Positions 35,800-50,569 of a DNA stretch of 64,000 bases are shown piece by piece; position 1 is the stretch's first letter; each line of letters starts with the position of its first letter. This DNA is from Metallyticus violacea (Eukaryota; Arthropoda; Insecta; Mantodea; Metallyticidae): NCBI GenBank assembly GCA_030762175.1, contig CM060831.1, forward strand, positions 27,208,001 to 27,272,000, given 5' to 3'. A model generated the notes under the pieces. The model saw only the letters and a program-made list of their open reading frames with translations, searched no databases and was not told the DNA's origin. Position numbers and translations under genes: made by a program.

Positions 35800-37060
35800 T
35801 TTTTGTATAATCATGTGCATATAAATACTGTGCACATTTTTCTATTGGATATAACTTAGTTAATTAAGCAACACAATCTTTTCTTTTATTTCTGCTGAAA
35901 TGCTAAAATTTCTCTACAAAACATTATATATACTACTTTTTTTGCATAAATCCGAAGCTCTTAATTCATTTCTATTTCATTCCCTTTTCTCCACCATTAA
36001 TTACTTATATACATATATTTCTTCAAATATAAAATTAGAGCTATGGCAGAAAGCAAAATCATGTGTCTTTTTAAAAGGTTGTCCTATTTCATCATGATTT
36101 AAGTGCTGTAGCTTGTAATAACAGATACCATATTGGTCTGTGGTTGCTTTCACTTTGCACCAAATGTTTATTTATTGTACATTGTTGATTGTAACCTTCA
36201 GGACAGTGCAGCTCTTTTGTTAATATTAATCTTTATTATTGTGCCAACAAAAGGTTTATGGTTTGAGTAATATGTTACAGTTAAAAAAAATAATGAAAAT
36301 TTGTATTTGGAAAGATTAGAGTTTCAAGTTGATCAACAGAAAAAAAATGAGCACAGCCTATATTTTACCCACTTGGTATCTTTTGATAGTGAGATACTTA
36401 ATTTCATCCTTGAAAGTAATTTAAATTTTAATAGAAAGAAAAATATGTTTATTAAGATGGAGACTTTATGTGAATGGATGAGGCACCTATGTAAACAGTG
36501 TTTTGTCATATGTCAGAGAAGGAATAGATAAAGTTTAAAAAGGCATTATCTTGGTTCCTTATTGTCCTACATTCATATTTTTATACTCCTCTAATGCATT
36601 CTTAATAATGTATTCTCTAGTTTTTCAAATATTTTATCCACTACATGTATTTGAAAAAATATACATGCATGCATATGTGTACACTCTTTATTTTTCGCTG
36701 CATGGTTTTTTGGCAAAATAAGAAGAGGAAAAAGAATTATGTTCATTATACAATTAAAAATTGCTGGTAATGGCTGATCATGGCAAAAGTGAAGCATGAA
36801 TTTCATCCTATTATCATTTCATGAAACTTTCATAATTTGTAGTATTAATTAAAATAATAACAGTAAATCATTCTACATAGAATTATATGAATTTGAATTA
36901 TTATTTGATAATTTATGCTAAGCATAAAATTTTTATACTGTTATTTTTGGCAAGCACACAAGGTCAAGATCACATTAATCACTATCATTGATGGACAAGT
37001 TCCTCTCACACAGCTTTGATCAATAGTAGCACAATATATAATGAGTACTGACTGTATTAT
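35800..37060. other. no recognisable gene
   Basis: AT-rich, chance frames only. Confidence 0.5.
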
Positions 37061-37069
37061 AATTGTTTG

Positions 37070-38340
37070 AAGTGATGACTGTTTGCAGACATGCATTTCT
37101 GATATTGTTTAATAAAATTTTAGTAGCTTGCAACAGTTTAGTTTCTATATTTCTTCCAATTTCTGCCCTTATATCTACTTTAAGTTGCAGTATGAAGGTT
37201 ATTCCTATAGACTTTATTTTTTTCTCTGTTCTAGTGCTAACTTTTAAATAAATTGCTCTACATAAAAATCTTTTTCTTCTTCTCTTTTTCCTCTTAGGAT
37301 TCCCGATTTCACCTTCTAACTAGATTATAATGAAAAGCTGCTTTGGAGAATGTTATTTAGCATTCAGTTCAAAATTTTCCCTGTAGTTTTTCTTATTATA
37401 TGTAACTCTTCAATTTTCATTCTTTTCCTACCTTTTTTTGTTTAACATATTCTCGATCAGAATTTCATTTTAGAAGCTTGGGTTCTTTTGTTGTGGTGTT
37501 TAGTCATTGTCCATGTCTCATGTCAAAATTGTCATTGCCTTATGAGTTTGATATTATACAGTGTGGTGTTGCTTATTTTTCACTTCTTTTTATATTGTTC
37601 CTGTTATATAGTTAAATTTGCTAATTTTATCATTTATATCAACTTCATTCATATATGTTATTTTACATCCAAAAAAGTTGAGTTCTGAAACTTCTAAAAC
37701 ATTGTTTTCTAAAAATATTTTTGAGCAATATATGAGTATGCACTTTTAAAAGCCATTTCTTTTTATTTCTCTGCTGACATATGTGCATTAAATACCTTGA
37801 TTCGTTTTCTGTTACTTATCCTTAGTTTAAGCAAAGTTTAATTAAAATATTGTCTTCGGCAAATGCCATAGTTTCTTGTCTAATCTCTTTTTAACATTAT
37901 TTTTTTCCATAATCTTATTATTTTGTCAAGGTATAAATTTAAAGTTGCAATTGATAGTGGGCAACCTTGTCTAATTCCTCCTGTGACAATTATTGGTTCT
38001 TTCTTATTTATTGTAATCTTTGAACTTCATAATACACATTTCTAATTACTTCTCTCAGATGTATTAGTCCTCTTTGATTTAAAATCTCCCTTTTCAATTT
38101 TTTGCTTAAAGAAAATATTATTGGAGCAGCTTATAACCTTTCTAAAACCTATTTGTTCTTCAAGGAGTAACAGCTTGTTATCTTTCTGGTGCTTACCATC
38201 TTTGCATATATCTTATACAGTGCACAGAGTAAACTTATTTTCCTGTAGTTTTCATGGTTTGATCTGTCTCTTTCCTTAAATAATGGTATAATTTTACCAA
38301 TCCTCCATTCTTCAAGGAGCATATTTCATTAGTTCAGTAA
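37070..38340 (-). mobile_element. LINE reverse-transcriptase region
   Basis: Reverse strand: LEEWRIGKIIPLFKERDRSN and NYRKISLLCALYKIYAKM (about 38320-38200), then GGIRQGCPLSIATLNLYLDK (about 37990-37930). These are consecutive RT blocks of a non-LTR retrotransposon. Downstream a decayed AEDN-type block lies near 37860. Frameshifts separate the blocks. Confidence 0.75.
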
Positions 38341-40990
38341 CTTACTTCACTACATACTGTATTTAATAACACTAGTGCAGCAATAGCCTGTAATAATATA
38401 TATCTAGAATAACACAAAGACTTAAGTTATACTGGTCTGTTAACCATAAACTGAGTTATAATAATGCAAAGAGAGAAATATGCTTGATGTAACAATAGCA
38501 AAATGTGATGACCATCCATATGCAACCAGTAGCACAGGAATTATTATTGTAGCAGATAACTGGCATGACTTTGGTCCATGTGCTGAGCTGCAAATGCAGG
38601 CTAAAAATAACTCATAGTATGATTAAAGATACTAGCAAGAAGAGACTGTTATATATTGAATCATGTTTATAATTAATATTTGTGTTTTCATTTGAACACA
38701 TGAATAGCATAAAAGGTATTATCTAACTGCTTAAATTGATGGGCCTGGGAGGAAGCAGAAACTTATATCTCAAAATGTACAAAGAGGGAAGGCAAAAAGA
38801 GAAAAAATTAGTTACTCTACTAATATCTCATTCTATATTGGATGTAATTTTTCTAATTTACTGGTGATAATACCTGTGAGAGTTACAACCAATTTCTTTC
38901 CCAAGGTTTTATCAAATTAAGTCCTTAGACAAAAGAAAATAATATTGGCCTGAACTATTTCCCCCTCTTCCTCCTCCTCCTCCTCCTCCTCCTCACCACT
39001 TTCTCCTTGAAAGATGTGGTTTATGGAAGATGGTATTGGAATTAAAATCTCCCCCATAAGCATGCACACACATAGTATCAATTGTAATATAATGTAGTTT
39101 ATTCAACTCCAGCCATTTTAGTTAACTAATGAGCATTTTACATTAACTCTTTACTGAACTTTTGACAGACAAAAATATTATCTCTTGATCTCATGCATCT
39201 AAAATAATTGCAAATATTCCTAATGTTTCATATTTCATTTTTGTGGGTTTAAACTTATATTTATCTTAATGTAATGAACATTTTACCTATCTACTTTAAA
39301 ACAAGAGGTAGGTCACTCTAGACCATATATTTGTCTGTTAATTCAAACATTATATCAGCTGATGTTTCCTAATCTCTTTGCTTAGAATCTCTAATATCTG
39401 AAACCATAAGAAGTGATAATAGTTTGTAAATAAGAGTGAAGATAAAGGAAAATGGCTGTTTCATCAAAGCTTATTGGTAGTGATCCAAGAAATAGTCATA
39501 TGTGTTTCAATTTTCTGTAACATTAACTGTTTTTTTTTTAATATCTAAGCATTTATAGCAAAAAACATTGTTAAACTTATAAACAGTGAAATATATTATT
39601 TAAATGAAGAAAGTTATTAAACATAACATGAATCAAGGAAAAGTAAAAACAAAATTTGAGACATTATCCCAATATTCTGTTGAATAATTTTCACGTCTGG
39701 ATTAAATCAAGATGCATGATAATATATGATCATTGCTCTTTTATGCATAAACTTGCTATGTATGGGCTTAGCTTCTTTTATTTTTTGTTATAATATGTAT
39801 TCTATAAAAATTGGTAAACTTGATAAATGAAACATATGAACCTCACATGCTGCATTTGTGAGGTGACATGAAATTATATTACAGAGTAAAATAAATTCAT
39901 TATTTAGATATTATGATGCATAACTGTTTAATTAATAATTTGCCTGTATAAGAATTTGTTTGCAACTTTCTTTTCTTTTATATAAAAAATTAATTTTTGT
40001 TTCTGTTTGCTCTTTAAGAAAAGTAAGTGTGCTGACAGAAGCTGACATTGCTTCTGTGTAAGTTAATCTCATTACATAAGATTTTTTGAAAAATATTCAA
40101 AGATATATTGTAACAAATTGCATGTAAAACTAAGCTGTTGTAATTTGCAGTGGTTTTTTTGCACACCTGATGCACTGAACCTTCACTTGTGTCCAGCTCA
40201 ATAGCCACTTGCTACTCTTTGGTGTTTGCTGATAATAATTCACAGTTTCTTTCATACACTTTTGCCTCTTTATTAACTCTTCAGTCTTATGCTTTTTGCA
40301 CAGAAATGCACTTTAAATCACTTCAGGAATGGAGATAGCTGATACTTGAAGATCATTTGTAAAAATGGTTTTAAACAAGTTCCAAATCAAAATATATTGT
40401 AAGGGTGCAACATCATGCTCTAAAATTATAGCTGTAAATAAATAAATTAATTAATTTACCAACATTGATGAAAAATCCTAATAAAGAAGGGGACTAATGT
40501 CAGATTTTGTTAGTTATAACATTCATAAGTTGCTTTATAATATGCTAGCACAAACAACAACAACAGCATTACTTATAATATGACTGATATCTTTAAACTT
40601 AGCAGTTTTTCATATTCTAATATTAGGTAAATATTTTATAATATTTATAGTGGAGTTGAAAAAATATTGTTATAATATTATTTTCATTCAAATTTTTGTT
40701 TGTATGTAAACTGTGTTTGTAATACATAACTATATTATACAGATAAAACTGATAATGATATAGCATTTAGTTAACAAATGTGAAATGATATAGAAAAACC
40801 AAAATATTCAAGCAAACAAATTTATATTAATGTCTGCAAGGAAGAATGAGGAAAGATCAAAGCAAATATGCAGCAGTTCACGTCATTTTGCTAGGTCAAT
40901 AAAATATAAACTAATCCTTTCAAACAGGAGACTATACTTTAATGTTCATCTTTGTGGCAATAGATGACTCTTGATAAACTTAGACATACT
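38341..40990. other. no recognisable gene; (TCC)n at 38963-38993
   Basis: AT-rich apart from a CTCCTCCTC microsatellite. A reverse-strand frame near 40208 (AIELDTSEGSVHQVC) is faintly like a transposase helix-turn-helix but not supported further. Confidence 0.5.
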
Positions 40991-41004
40991 CTTTTGTAGA
41001 AATT

Positions 41005-41770
41005 ATGATGAGTGAACAAAAAGTACCTGTTGCTATTTCACAAAGCACAATTATTAAATGTTTAATGTGTGAAAACATTAAACAAATTGAAATGATGTAC
41101 AGATCACAAGCACAATGCAAAAATGGCATGCTGTCAAAAACCCAAATGTGTAAATTACATAAGTTCTTTGGTGAAGGTCTTGAAGCAGGAAAAATTAACT
41201 CATGCACATCAACTAAAGACAAGGTTTGCCTGAGAAATTAACATACATTTAATGTTTTGCATACTTGAGCAAGAATAATAAATAAAGATTCTTAAAACTA
41301 GTATAGCAAATGTCATGATGAGACCCAGAGTTTTTAATCCAGATCAGAAGGCCATAAGGTCTGAGATCTCTCAGAAGTTTTTGAATCATAATTTTTATGT
41401 GCACTTTCACAGGTAATAAACATTGATACATCTTAATTAAAATTATGCATCTTTTGGAATGCCTTCAAGATAAAACCATTCCATTAAAGACAAAAAAATT
41501 TGTTAGCATAGCTGTTGCAACTATTTTCCGAAATGTTCAAGGTATTGTGTACATTAATTTTCTTCACTAACAAAGAACAGCAAGTGCTGCATATTACTGT
41601 AAACTGTTGCAACATGAAGTTCAAAATTTTAAGTATTTTGACCAGCAGTATCTTGCTTCTCAATGGCATTACAAGACCACATATTGCTTCAATTGCACAA
41701 GAGAAATTAGACACCGCACTATACAACCTGGAACATCCCCCTCTATTTGTAACCATGTGAATACCATTTA
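41005..41770 (+). pseudogene. mariner-like transposase relic, + strand
   Basis: N-terminal helix-turn-helix-like reading at 41041-41215 (KCLMCENIKQIEMM, LSKTQMCKLHKFFGEGLEAG) and a C-terminal segment at 41650-41750 (RPHIASIAQEKLDTALYNLE-HPPL) corresponding to the block after the second catalytic Asp. The middle is lost or unreadable. Confidence 0.55.
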
Positions 41771-42236
41771 TTCTGACCACTTAAATAAGTTTTAGGGATA
41801 GAAAAGCTCTTGCATCATGAAGAAGAAGAAGCATAGTAAGCAATTGGTTTTATACTTGGCTTGTTACTTTTTATTAATGACAGCTAAAAAATGTGAAAGT
41901 CAAAATGTGTGAATGCTACTGGAAACTATGTAGAAAAACAACTTTGTGGGCTACCTCATTTATTGAATCCATATTTATATTTAAAAAGTTCAATATTAAG
42001 AACGAAAAAATGTAGGCAAAAGAAAAATGAATGTAGTGAAGAATAAATGCAAACAATAACTCAAGGTAATAAACCTAAATGATTTGAAGCAACCTAGATT
42101 TAATTGAGCAGTTCTAAAATGGGAAAAATAAATGAAACAAAATGAAAATAAAATAAAAAACCATTGTTGAATTTGTCATTTTATATGTGGCAGATTGCTA
42201 CTGTTGTTGCTAAGTAATTATTTGTTTGACTTTTTT

Positions 42237-42525
42237 TTTTGAATGGTGTTTAATGTCTGTTTTCACCACTGAGGCAACGATGTGGTGCCACCGGTGGTGG
42301 ACACCGATGATACATGAAATGAAATGATATATTGGGAAAGGATTTTAAGGAAGAAAACATTCCAGGCCTAAGTTTAGGGTACCTCCCCAACATTTGCCAT
42401 TTATGAGGACTGAGGAAAACCTGGAAAAAACCTCAGTCAGGGAGGAAGGTCCTGACAGAATTCGAACCCCAGACCTCCAGCTCAGAGTCTGCACCTTAAT
42501 GACCTCAGCCACCCGTGGTGGTGTC
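42237..42525 (-). mobile_element. SINE family A, copy 5, reverse strand
   Basis: Reverse complement of the family: poly(T) at 42231-42240, then the family body, B-box complement ATTCGAACCCC at about 42460 and the GGTGGCTGAGG head at 42500-42515. ATTTGTTT on both sides is a possible short TSD. Confidence 0.9.
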
Positions 42526-42529
42526 TGAT

Positions 42530-44820
42530 TTGTTTTAAAAATGTATCATAAACAATTTTTTCAGCAAAAATGTTTGCATCAGTTGCAAATAGGTGTTGGC
42601 TCTGGTGTAAGTCAGATGGAGAAATTTTGATCAGTATCTTCCGTACTTCTAACTAGAACCTATATATCAGCATCTGACTCTGAGAAAGCAAACTGTTATT
42701 CATGCTATATAAAAATATAAAAAGTATTTTGGTTTAAAAAATTGTCAGAGAGTATTTTTATTGAAGTTTTGCCCATTAAGAAATTGCAGTTGCACATTTT
42801 TGAACTTCTTTAAATTGAGCTAAGAAATATCTTAGATAGTGAATTATGTTGAATTTAAGGTACAACTAGAGCCTGATTGCAAACTTAATAGAAGTTAGAA
42901 ACAGTGAAGTTGATTCTTGTACAAGCCAGGATATCTTTCCATAAAGGCTGCAAGCCATTGTTTTATCTTCATTGAAATGAGAGAATGAAATTTCACAAAA
43001 CATTACACGTAGCAAATTAATGTGGTTCTAAGCAAATTAATGCTAAAAAGAAAGAGAGTGAAAATTCTCAAAAATGTCAGAATTTGGTATTGAAACAGAA
43101 AGGGGGAAAAAAAAAAAAACAAAATAAGAGGAAGAGCTGAGAGTTATAGAGAAGAAAATAATCAAAGAAAAGTTCCAACATTAGAAATTAAAGAAGTAAT
43201 TGCAGTGTAGCTATGCATTAGCATTCTTTACAAAAAAAAATCATAATTATGCTGTGATTAAAAAGGTGATGAAATTAAAAAAAAGTAATATAGAGAATTT
43301 TAATGAAAAAAGCAAAAGGAAAAATTAATGAAGATGCAACAATATAATATAATAAACATTTTATTATTGCTTATGTATTTTTCTTTTTATAGTTATAAAT
43401 ATAATTTAATGCCAAAGCTTTCTTCATATTTTATTTTAAGGAAAATATTTTGTTTTATAAAGTAATTATTTCCAAATGGTTTATAATTAAATATGTTTAT
43501 TAACATAAATATAAATTAAAATCATGAAGAAATTTTGTTACTCAGAAACATTATAATAAGGCTAGAAATGTTTGATAAAAGAAATATTTGATAAATTAAT
43601 AGCTTTTTTATCATGGAGAAATGTGCAAATAAATTTAATATTTCTTCATCCAAAACAAACAACAAAATACATAAATAAAAAACTTTTATCAGCAATCTCC
43701 ATGAAAATGCCATGGAAAAAATTAAATAAATTATCTACTTTGAATGTTAATGTCTCCTTCCAGTTCTTTTTTGCTATGTTGTTGCCAGCACCTGTAAATA
43801 ACCATTTATAGAGAGCTCAAATTGGATTGAGCTAAAGCCTGAGAAGCACGAAAGAGCCAGGAAGTTGCAGGGAAGTCAATATACTTCTGCTTCTAACTCT
43901 ATTTTGATATTTTACTGCTTGATTTTAGTAAATATGCACCTATAGAGAATTTAATTTGATTGATAGTGAATGAATACCCAAGAACTATTAAGTATTCAAA
44001 ATTTGTATAATTATTCCTCAACTAATTAATAATTTTAATTTTTCAGTTTTTCATTTCACATGCAACTTTATTATGGTATCTTCAAAGCCTTCTCAGCCAT
44101 TGGTAAATAAATTTAAATTTGTGTATAGTTTCTTTGTTTCAGCTAGAAACTGAATTCCAAACTATACTTCAAATATAAGGATAGTAATATATGGGTACTT
44201 TACAATAGTTTATTCTTTATCATGATTACAATTCTGTTTACTCTTTATATCACAATCATTGTCCATTAACATTCTTAACATGAAGGTTGATCCATATGCT
44301 TCACTCCTAAAAAATTTCTATTTAATCTAATTTTTTTTTTTAATTTCAACATACTCCCTTTAAAGAAGATATATTTTTCTCAGTGATGCTCATAAATTTG
44401 TACAGTTTCCTGCAAGAAACTTCTAACCTTTACAAACTACTGGTTGGCAGACCACAAAACTTCATAATCTGATTAAAATTTCCTCCAAAATGTTTGATTA
44501 TTAAAATGTCATAGAAGATCTAAGAACTTCTGTGGAACAACACACCAAATACCTGGAGAGAAGAAAAGTAGAGAGGAAAGATATAGAACCAGACTTCTAT
44601 ACTACTGATGCCATGCTGGAGAGAAATTGAACAAGGAAAACCATAATCATAACACAATACACCATCCATAATAATCATACCATAATCCCATAATCCCCCA
44701 GTGATAGATGTGTATGTGTGAATTGTGTGACTGGAGATATGACAGATATTACTAAACAGAATGTTATTATAGATCAATGACATTAACAGAATGCAGCAAA
44801 ATCCAAAACCTCAATACCCA
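42530..44820. other. no recognisable gene
   Basis: AT-rich, no conserved motif on either strand. Confidence 0.5.
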
Positions 44821-44829
44821 TATGATTGA

Positions 44830-45665
44830 CCAATCCCTTTATTATTTAGCAAAATTTCCTCTCTTGAAGCTTTATTTCAGCTTTGAGAACAGTCTGAAGT
44901 GCTGAGAGCTAGATATAGAGAGAAAGCAGGATGTTCCAGTAGTTCAAACTCTGATTTATTAATTGCACCCATTGCAAATCTTGAAGCATTGTCCTGAAGA
45001 AAAAGCATATCTCACCTAAACTTTCCATGCTGTTTCTCTTTGATTGTATCCCTTAATTAAATTTTGGTGATAATGGCCTGTTATTTTGACTCCTGTTAGT
45101 AAACATCAATCAGAATAACATTTTGTGTATTCCAAAAAATAGACCACATAATCTTGTTTGTTGATGGCTACTTCCTGAATTTCTTAGGAATAGAGAACCC
45201 TTATGTTTCCATTCCTTACTAAGTATTTTGGTTTCACGGTCATGGTAATGTATCCATGACTTATCTATAGTCACAAATCTGTCGAGAAATATTGCTTGTC
45301 TGCCTAAAATCTTGCACTTAACTTTTTTCATCTCTAATTATTTAGTTAAAATATTATATAGACCATGGTATGAGATGTCTTTTCCCTCTACTAATCCCAA
45401 CAGTTGAACTTGAAACATTAAATCATACGCTTTATTTATATTTTCTTCTGTTACTACAATTTTTCAAAGACCAGCAGCATGCTCATCTTCACATGATGTT
45501 CTATTGCATTTTACAACACTGAATTTATACTATGCTGCAAGACACAGTATTTTCCCATAAGTTAATGATATATAATGTTTCTGAAGATGTTCCCTTCATT
45601 TGCAAGTATTTAATCACAGCTCTTTCCTTGACATACTCAATTTTTCTAGTGAGTCAGCACTTATT
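44830..45665 (-). pseudogene. mariner transposon relic, nearly complete
   Basis: Reverse strand, in order: ERAVIKYLQMKGTSSETLY (N-terminal helix, about 45635), VVTEENINKAYDLMFQVQLL and ISYHGLYNILTK (second helix-turn-helix), MKKVKCKILGRQAIFLDRFV, IDKSWIHYHDRETKILSKEW (first catalytic Asp, 45250-45195), LFLQDNASRFAMGAINKSEF with the second Asp, and ELLEHPAFSLYLA (third region; the Asp is lost). At least three frameshifts or stops. Confidence 0.8.
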
Positions 45666-46569
45666 TTCAACAGCTGCTATGACATAGTACAATAATAATT
45701 TAATTTGCAACTGCAAATGTGCCATCTGTACATTTCATGCATTTTTGTGCAAAAAAATAAAATTTTAGATCAAGCTCTGAATGGATTATGTGGAGCATAG
45801 AAATCAGTCATAATTACAAGTACCTGTCTATTCTAATTTAATGCAATTAATAATTATCAGCTACATCTTTAATCATTTATTTTTTATTTATAATTCATAG
45901 AACTTTTTAAGTTCAATAAAAATCCCTTAAATAAGTGCATTTAAAAACTTTATGAAATTTTTTTTACTTTATATATATATACACACACACACATAAATTT
46001 AAAGTAATTAATGTTTTAAACTTTGTTGCAGTAATGGTTCTCATTCACCATTTTAATTCTGAGATTATTATTTTGTAACTTATTTTGCAGAGAACTTATA
46101 ATGCTAATTATAACAGCTTATGATTCACTTTTAGGTTCACTAACAGCTTGTCTCCAAATACAAATATTGAGTTCTGTTTTCTGCTTTGCTTTTTAATCTC
46201 CACCGAGGATACTCACATTGCTTCCTTATTTTACTTTTTTTTTTTTTATTTTGTAAATAGACTTAAATTCTCTATTAATTTCAATGAAAGTTTCAATATT
46301 TATGAACTTATTGCAGTGCCTTGAGAAGTGTATTAAGTCACCTCAATTTAATTTATTATGCTACAAGAAAAGAATATAAAATGGCATCTGCCTAATTTGG
46401 TCCTTGCCATTTTCCATGTATGATTCATTACATACATTCAGCAATTTTACAAGCTACTAACTACAGCAGGTTTATTACAGGTATTAAAATTGTAATTAAT
46501 TACTCATAACAATCTGCATATCACTCTCTGATCAATTTCTACATAGCACTAGCTAAAACCTTACCTTTT

Positions 46570-47000
46570 TTTCCTCAGTAGATTCCTACTGGAATATCCA
46601 GGTGGCATGGGTTCAGCCTTCACCTCAAATTTCATCCTTCCCTACTTTCTTACTGCTAATTAATCTTAAACTATCCAAAATTTCCAACTATCATAGAGCT
46701 ATTTTATTTGGTGTACTGATCACTTCCATTTTAACTTAAGTTTCCTCAAAAATACTTTTATGCTCTTATTTACCTAATCACCAAATATATACTACTATGT
46801 AAGCCATCACTCATAAGCCATCTCTGCCTTATCAAACGTTTTCTTGCACTCACTGAGTAGATTACGTAATGTGTTCTTCCCTTCCCTGCAAATACAGCAC
46901 AAGTCCTGAAGAAATTTCTCTCTAAAATCTCTAAACCTCCAAACCCTAGTTGAAACCAAACAATTTCTTATGGCTTATTTCTGATACATAAATTTTTATG
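46570..47000 (-). mobile_element. LINE 3' end with C-terminal Cys motif
   Basis: Reverse strand REKFLQDLCCICREGKNTLR followed by NLLSECKKTFDKAEMAYE (about 46965-46830), the C-terminal Cys domain of a non-LTR element. The 3' region shares ACTGGAATATCCAGGTGG with 16814 and 57990. Upstream LINE sequence may continue at 47340-47720, but the match is weak. Confidence 0.55.
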
Positions 47001-47018
47001 TGTATATGTATGTGTATG

Positions 47019-47140
47019 TAACAATAACTAGAGAAGCAGAAATTGACTAATCACTTAAATAGTAACAACAATTTTGTAATATTTTTAACAGCTAGTGCTC
47101 TTCTTCAAGTGCATAAAACAATCTGTTTCTCTAGTTGTTA
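47019..47140 (+). mobile_element. candidate decayed hairpin element
   Basis: ACTAGAGAAGCAGAAATTG (47027-47045) pairs with CAATCTGTTTCTCTAGT (47119-47135). The centre has CAGCTAGTG followed by GCATAAAAC, faintly like a ruined hammerhead. It lies next to LINE sequence. Confidence 0.35.
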
Positions 47141-47949
47141 TTTTAGCAACATTATTCCAAGAATTATTTTATTTTTCAGTTTTATTATATAATATATCCC
47201 TTTCAGAACAAACTTAAATTGGTTAAATTCTTGGCTTCTGGGTGCTACCGCATCTTAACCAAAGACAAAAGCCACAGAAGTTTATGTTCTTCACATAAAC
47301 TTAAACTCTTTGTGAAAAGTTAAAGAACTTTTTCTTTCTAGTAGGAGAGCATAATGACTGTCTATCCATATCCTCGCATCTAGACCTGACTTCTCTCCAA
47401 AACCTCCTGCTTGCATTAACCATTGATAACCATATTTCTCCTAAATCATTCATTCCTAACTAAGTATGCATCCTCAAATTTTCTCACTGCTATCTCAAAC
47501 ATATCTTTAACATATGTTCATCTGAAAGCTACTGCATTCTATCCTCTCCCATTTCCTCATTCTTCTTTACTGAAATCTAGCAAAATGCCTTTATTAGCTG
47601 TATTTTATAGAATACCAAAGGTATACTTAACAAAACATATTTGTACTAAATCCATCTCTCTAAGTTCTCATTTATGCCCAAATTTCCATTTCATTTGCCT
47701 CTCTTGAATCAATTAAAGGACAATGTAGGGTAGATGAAAGTTTTTTCCTAAAAATTTTAACAGAGAATACCAGTTTTCTTATTTTTAATATATATTTGTT
47801 TACAAAGTTTGTTAAAATGGAGACCATGATTCTTGATACACAATTTGTATCATTTGGGTCCTGATTCACAAATGGCAGAACATCTGATGATTCATTCTGG
47901 AACTCTAAGTCATCTGTTCCAAGTGATTTATATTACATATCAAAAACTT

Positions 47950-48420
47950 CATTTTTCATGATACTATGTACTATGTACTACAAAGTAGAAAAAATCCTTG
48001 ATGTGATGTTGCAAGAACTGGGCCAATCCTTTCATTGAGTTGCTTGTTTAAGAAGCTTCTCACCTCTAAACCTGTTACCATATCAACTTATGTGTTAAAG
48101 TCCTGGAATAGCCACCTCACGTAACTCACTTGTAACCATTCTTTCCATGACCCCCTCCCTACAAAAATGCCCTCTCAAAAACCTACACCAAGAGTGCATA
48201 AGTCTTCTATGAGGGTTTCATGTGGATTTTCACTAGCCAGAAAACAAAGTGCTGGTTTATATAAGTGTTCACCTTAAACAAGGTTTCATTGGCTCATATA
48301 ATGGTTTTCCAAAACTAAGGATCAACTTCATATTTCATGAACCATTTCAGAACTCCAAGTGACAGTTCAAATCATATGGTGTTTGTGCAAAACAAAAACA
48401 AGTATGAAAACTGAAAACAA
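47950..48420 (-). pseudogene. decayed DDE transposase fragment
   Basis: Reverse-strand ANETLFKVNTYINQHFVFWL (about 48300-48240) resembles the SDEAHF-x-NGYVN-x-x-NxRYW block seen in the same transposase type as at 6880-7701. The rest is unreadable. Confidence 0.4.
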
Positions 48421-48499
48421 ATTTTTGAGGAAAAGCTACTTTTATGTCATGCTGTGTATTTGCTCAAACCATGTACATTGATTATTGGTACCCCAAATG

Positions 48500-50560
48500 T
48501 AAGCATTTTCTCACCAGTTCATGTAAATACAATAAAAACAGTACATATCTTTCATCATTATAAAATTTATTTAAACATAATTTAAATACAGCAAGATTTA
48601 GTTTCCTGTAACTGAAGAATAAATAGTGACAAAGCCAGCAGCTAAAAGCTTCAGTAAATGTTTAATTGTTTTGCATAGTGCATATGATACAACTTAAGGA
48701 ATTATACAGAAGATTCACAGATATATTTTCAGTTGATATGAAGAATCTAGAGACTGTCATTACAATCAGTGGCAAAGCATCCTTTTGGATGGGATAAACA
48801 GAAGTTTGGTTGTCAAAATTAATAGAACAATGTTAATTTACCATGAAAATAGCTCTTCATATTATAATAAAATGTTTTCATGTTCAAAATTATGGCAATT
48901 ATCAGTAATGTAAGTGATAAATTAAATTATTTTTAGTATTAAAAATATTCCTATTCCATGGCTTACCCTTACATCTGTTTGTGTATAAACTTAATCTTCT
49001 AGTCCTTTATCTGTGCAAATACATAAATTACTCTTGAAATTAATTCTTGATCTTTCACTGACTATTTACCATCTCTTTCTCTATAATCCTAATAAGAACT
49101 GCATTTTGCTGCAGTTCAATTATGTAGAATTAGAGAGAAAAGAGTTATAAATGGAGTGTTAACAACTTGTCATATAGTCCCATATAAATTAAAATATGAT
49201 TTAGGTAGTTTAAGAATGAGTTTTAAGTATAGTATCAAAATAAATGGCATTTAATGTTAAAATAAAATAATTACATCATTTTGTATTACCACAATATAAC
49301 TAAAAATAGTGATATAGTATATTTTAAATTGAGATTGTCTGCATCTGTTCAGCTTCAGGTTCTACAAAATCCCAGAAGAGAGCACCATAATCAATAGGTT
49401 GCTGTGAGGTCAAGAGCAAGGCTAGTCTAAACAGTAACAAAATTCCATGAAAGACCCCTTTTATCTCTCCCAAACAGCGACTTGGAAAATCTCTACTATA
49501 GTTGTGCAAGGCAGGCTGAGCCTTCGAATATATTATTGGTAATCAGTATGTACCCCACAGAGAGAGCTATAGTTCAAATAAGAAAATATTTCAGTTCATC
49601 AATAACAATTAACATATATGAGCCAATCTCTAATTTTGGGTAGGCTAAGCCCAACAGCCTTAATGGATGCTTTACCCCTGATTACAATACAAGCTTTTTA
49701 CTCAACCTTATCCTTCACTATTAATTATTTGTGTTTACAATTTTGTTCATCTATTAAATTGATCTAGGTTCGCAAACTATGACCAATGATGCTGATAATT
49801 TTAGTTGTTTTTTTTTTTCCCCTCTCTCTCTCTTGGTTTAAAATATCTGCAGCTCATAGTAATAGTTAATGTGTAAAATAAGTTTGTTTCAGAGATAAAG
49901 AACTCCCAAAACTGCATGCAATTGTATGAACTGTGTGTAATATTAAACTTAAACTTGCAATTCAATATTGTCATCAATAAACTCAGACAGAATTAACCAA
50001 CAAAAGCATATAGCATTGAAAAACAAGATAGCATAAGAGTGGTATATCTTCATATTCTTTCATTATACCAAAATGTTGCAAGTATATAAAAATATTTAAA
50101 TAAATGTAAGAAAAGTGTATGACTTAAAGCTATAAGTTCATCTTTTACAATAATGATTTTCATAATCCAAAATATAATACAGATTTAAATGTGACCACTA
50201 CTGCAATATATGATAAAAATTACTATTTTTTAAAAATTATAGTATGAATAATCTAAGTCTTCATATGTAAGTTGTGAGTACCAACATTTTACTAGCTTTT
50301 GAGGGAAGCTATCATTTGAATATCTAAGGTGAATGTCGAACAATTATGACACAATTATTAGGAGATTTATTTCTCAAGTCTTTTCTGTTATGGAATAAGT
50401 GAATGTCTAACTTCAGATGCCGCAGACTCCAAACTTTTGCACATTCACTACATTTAATTCGAAATTCATTATTCAAAAAACTATTGGTAAGAGGAATGAG
50501 AAGATGATAAAAAGACACATTAACTATCAACATTAGAGTAGTTTTGATTTATCTTATGCT
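48500..50560. other. no clear gene; possible LINE scrap at 49320-49540 (-)
   Basis: Reverse strand LTSQQPIDYGALFWDFVEPE at about 49420-49350 recalls the post-RT SxIDYG block of some LINEs. The rest is AT-rich with nothing recognised. Confidence 0.35.
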
Positions 50561-50569
50561 AATAATTAG

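Noticed and set aside
40014..40208. Reverse-strand open frame with AIELDTSEGSVHQVC
   Set aside because: Suggestive of a transposase DNA-binding helix, but isolated; not enough to call.
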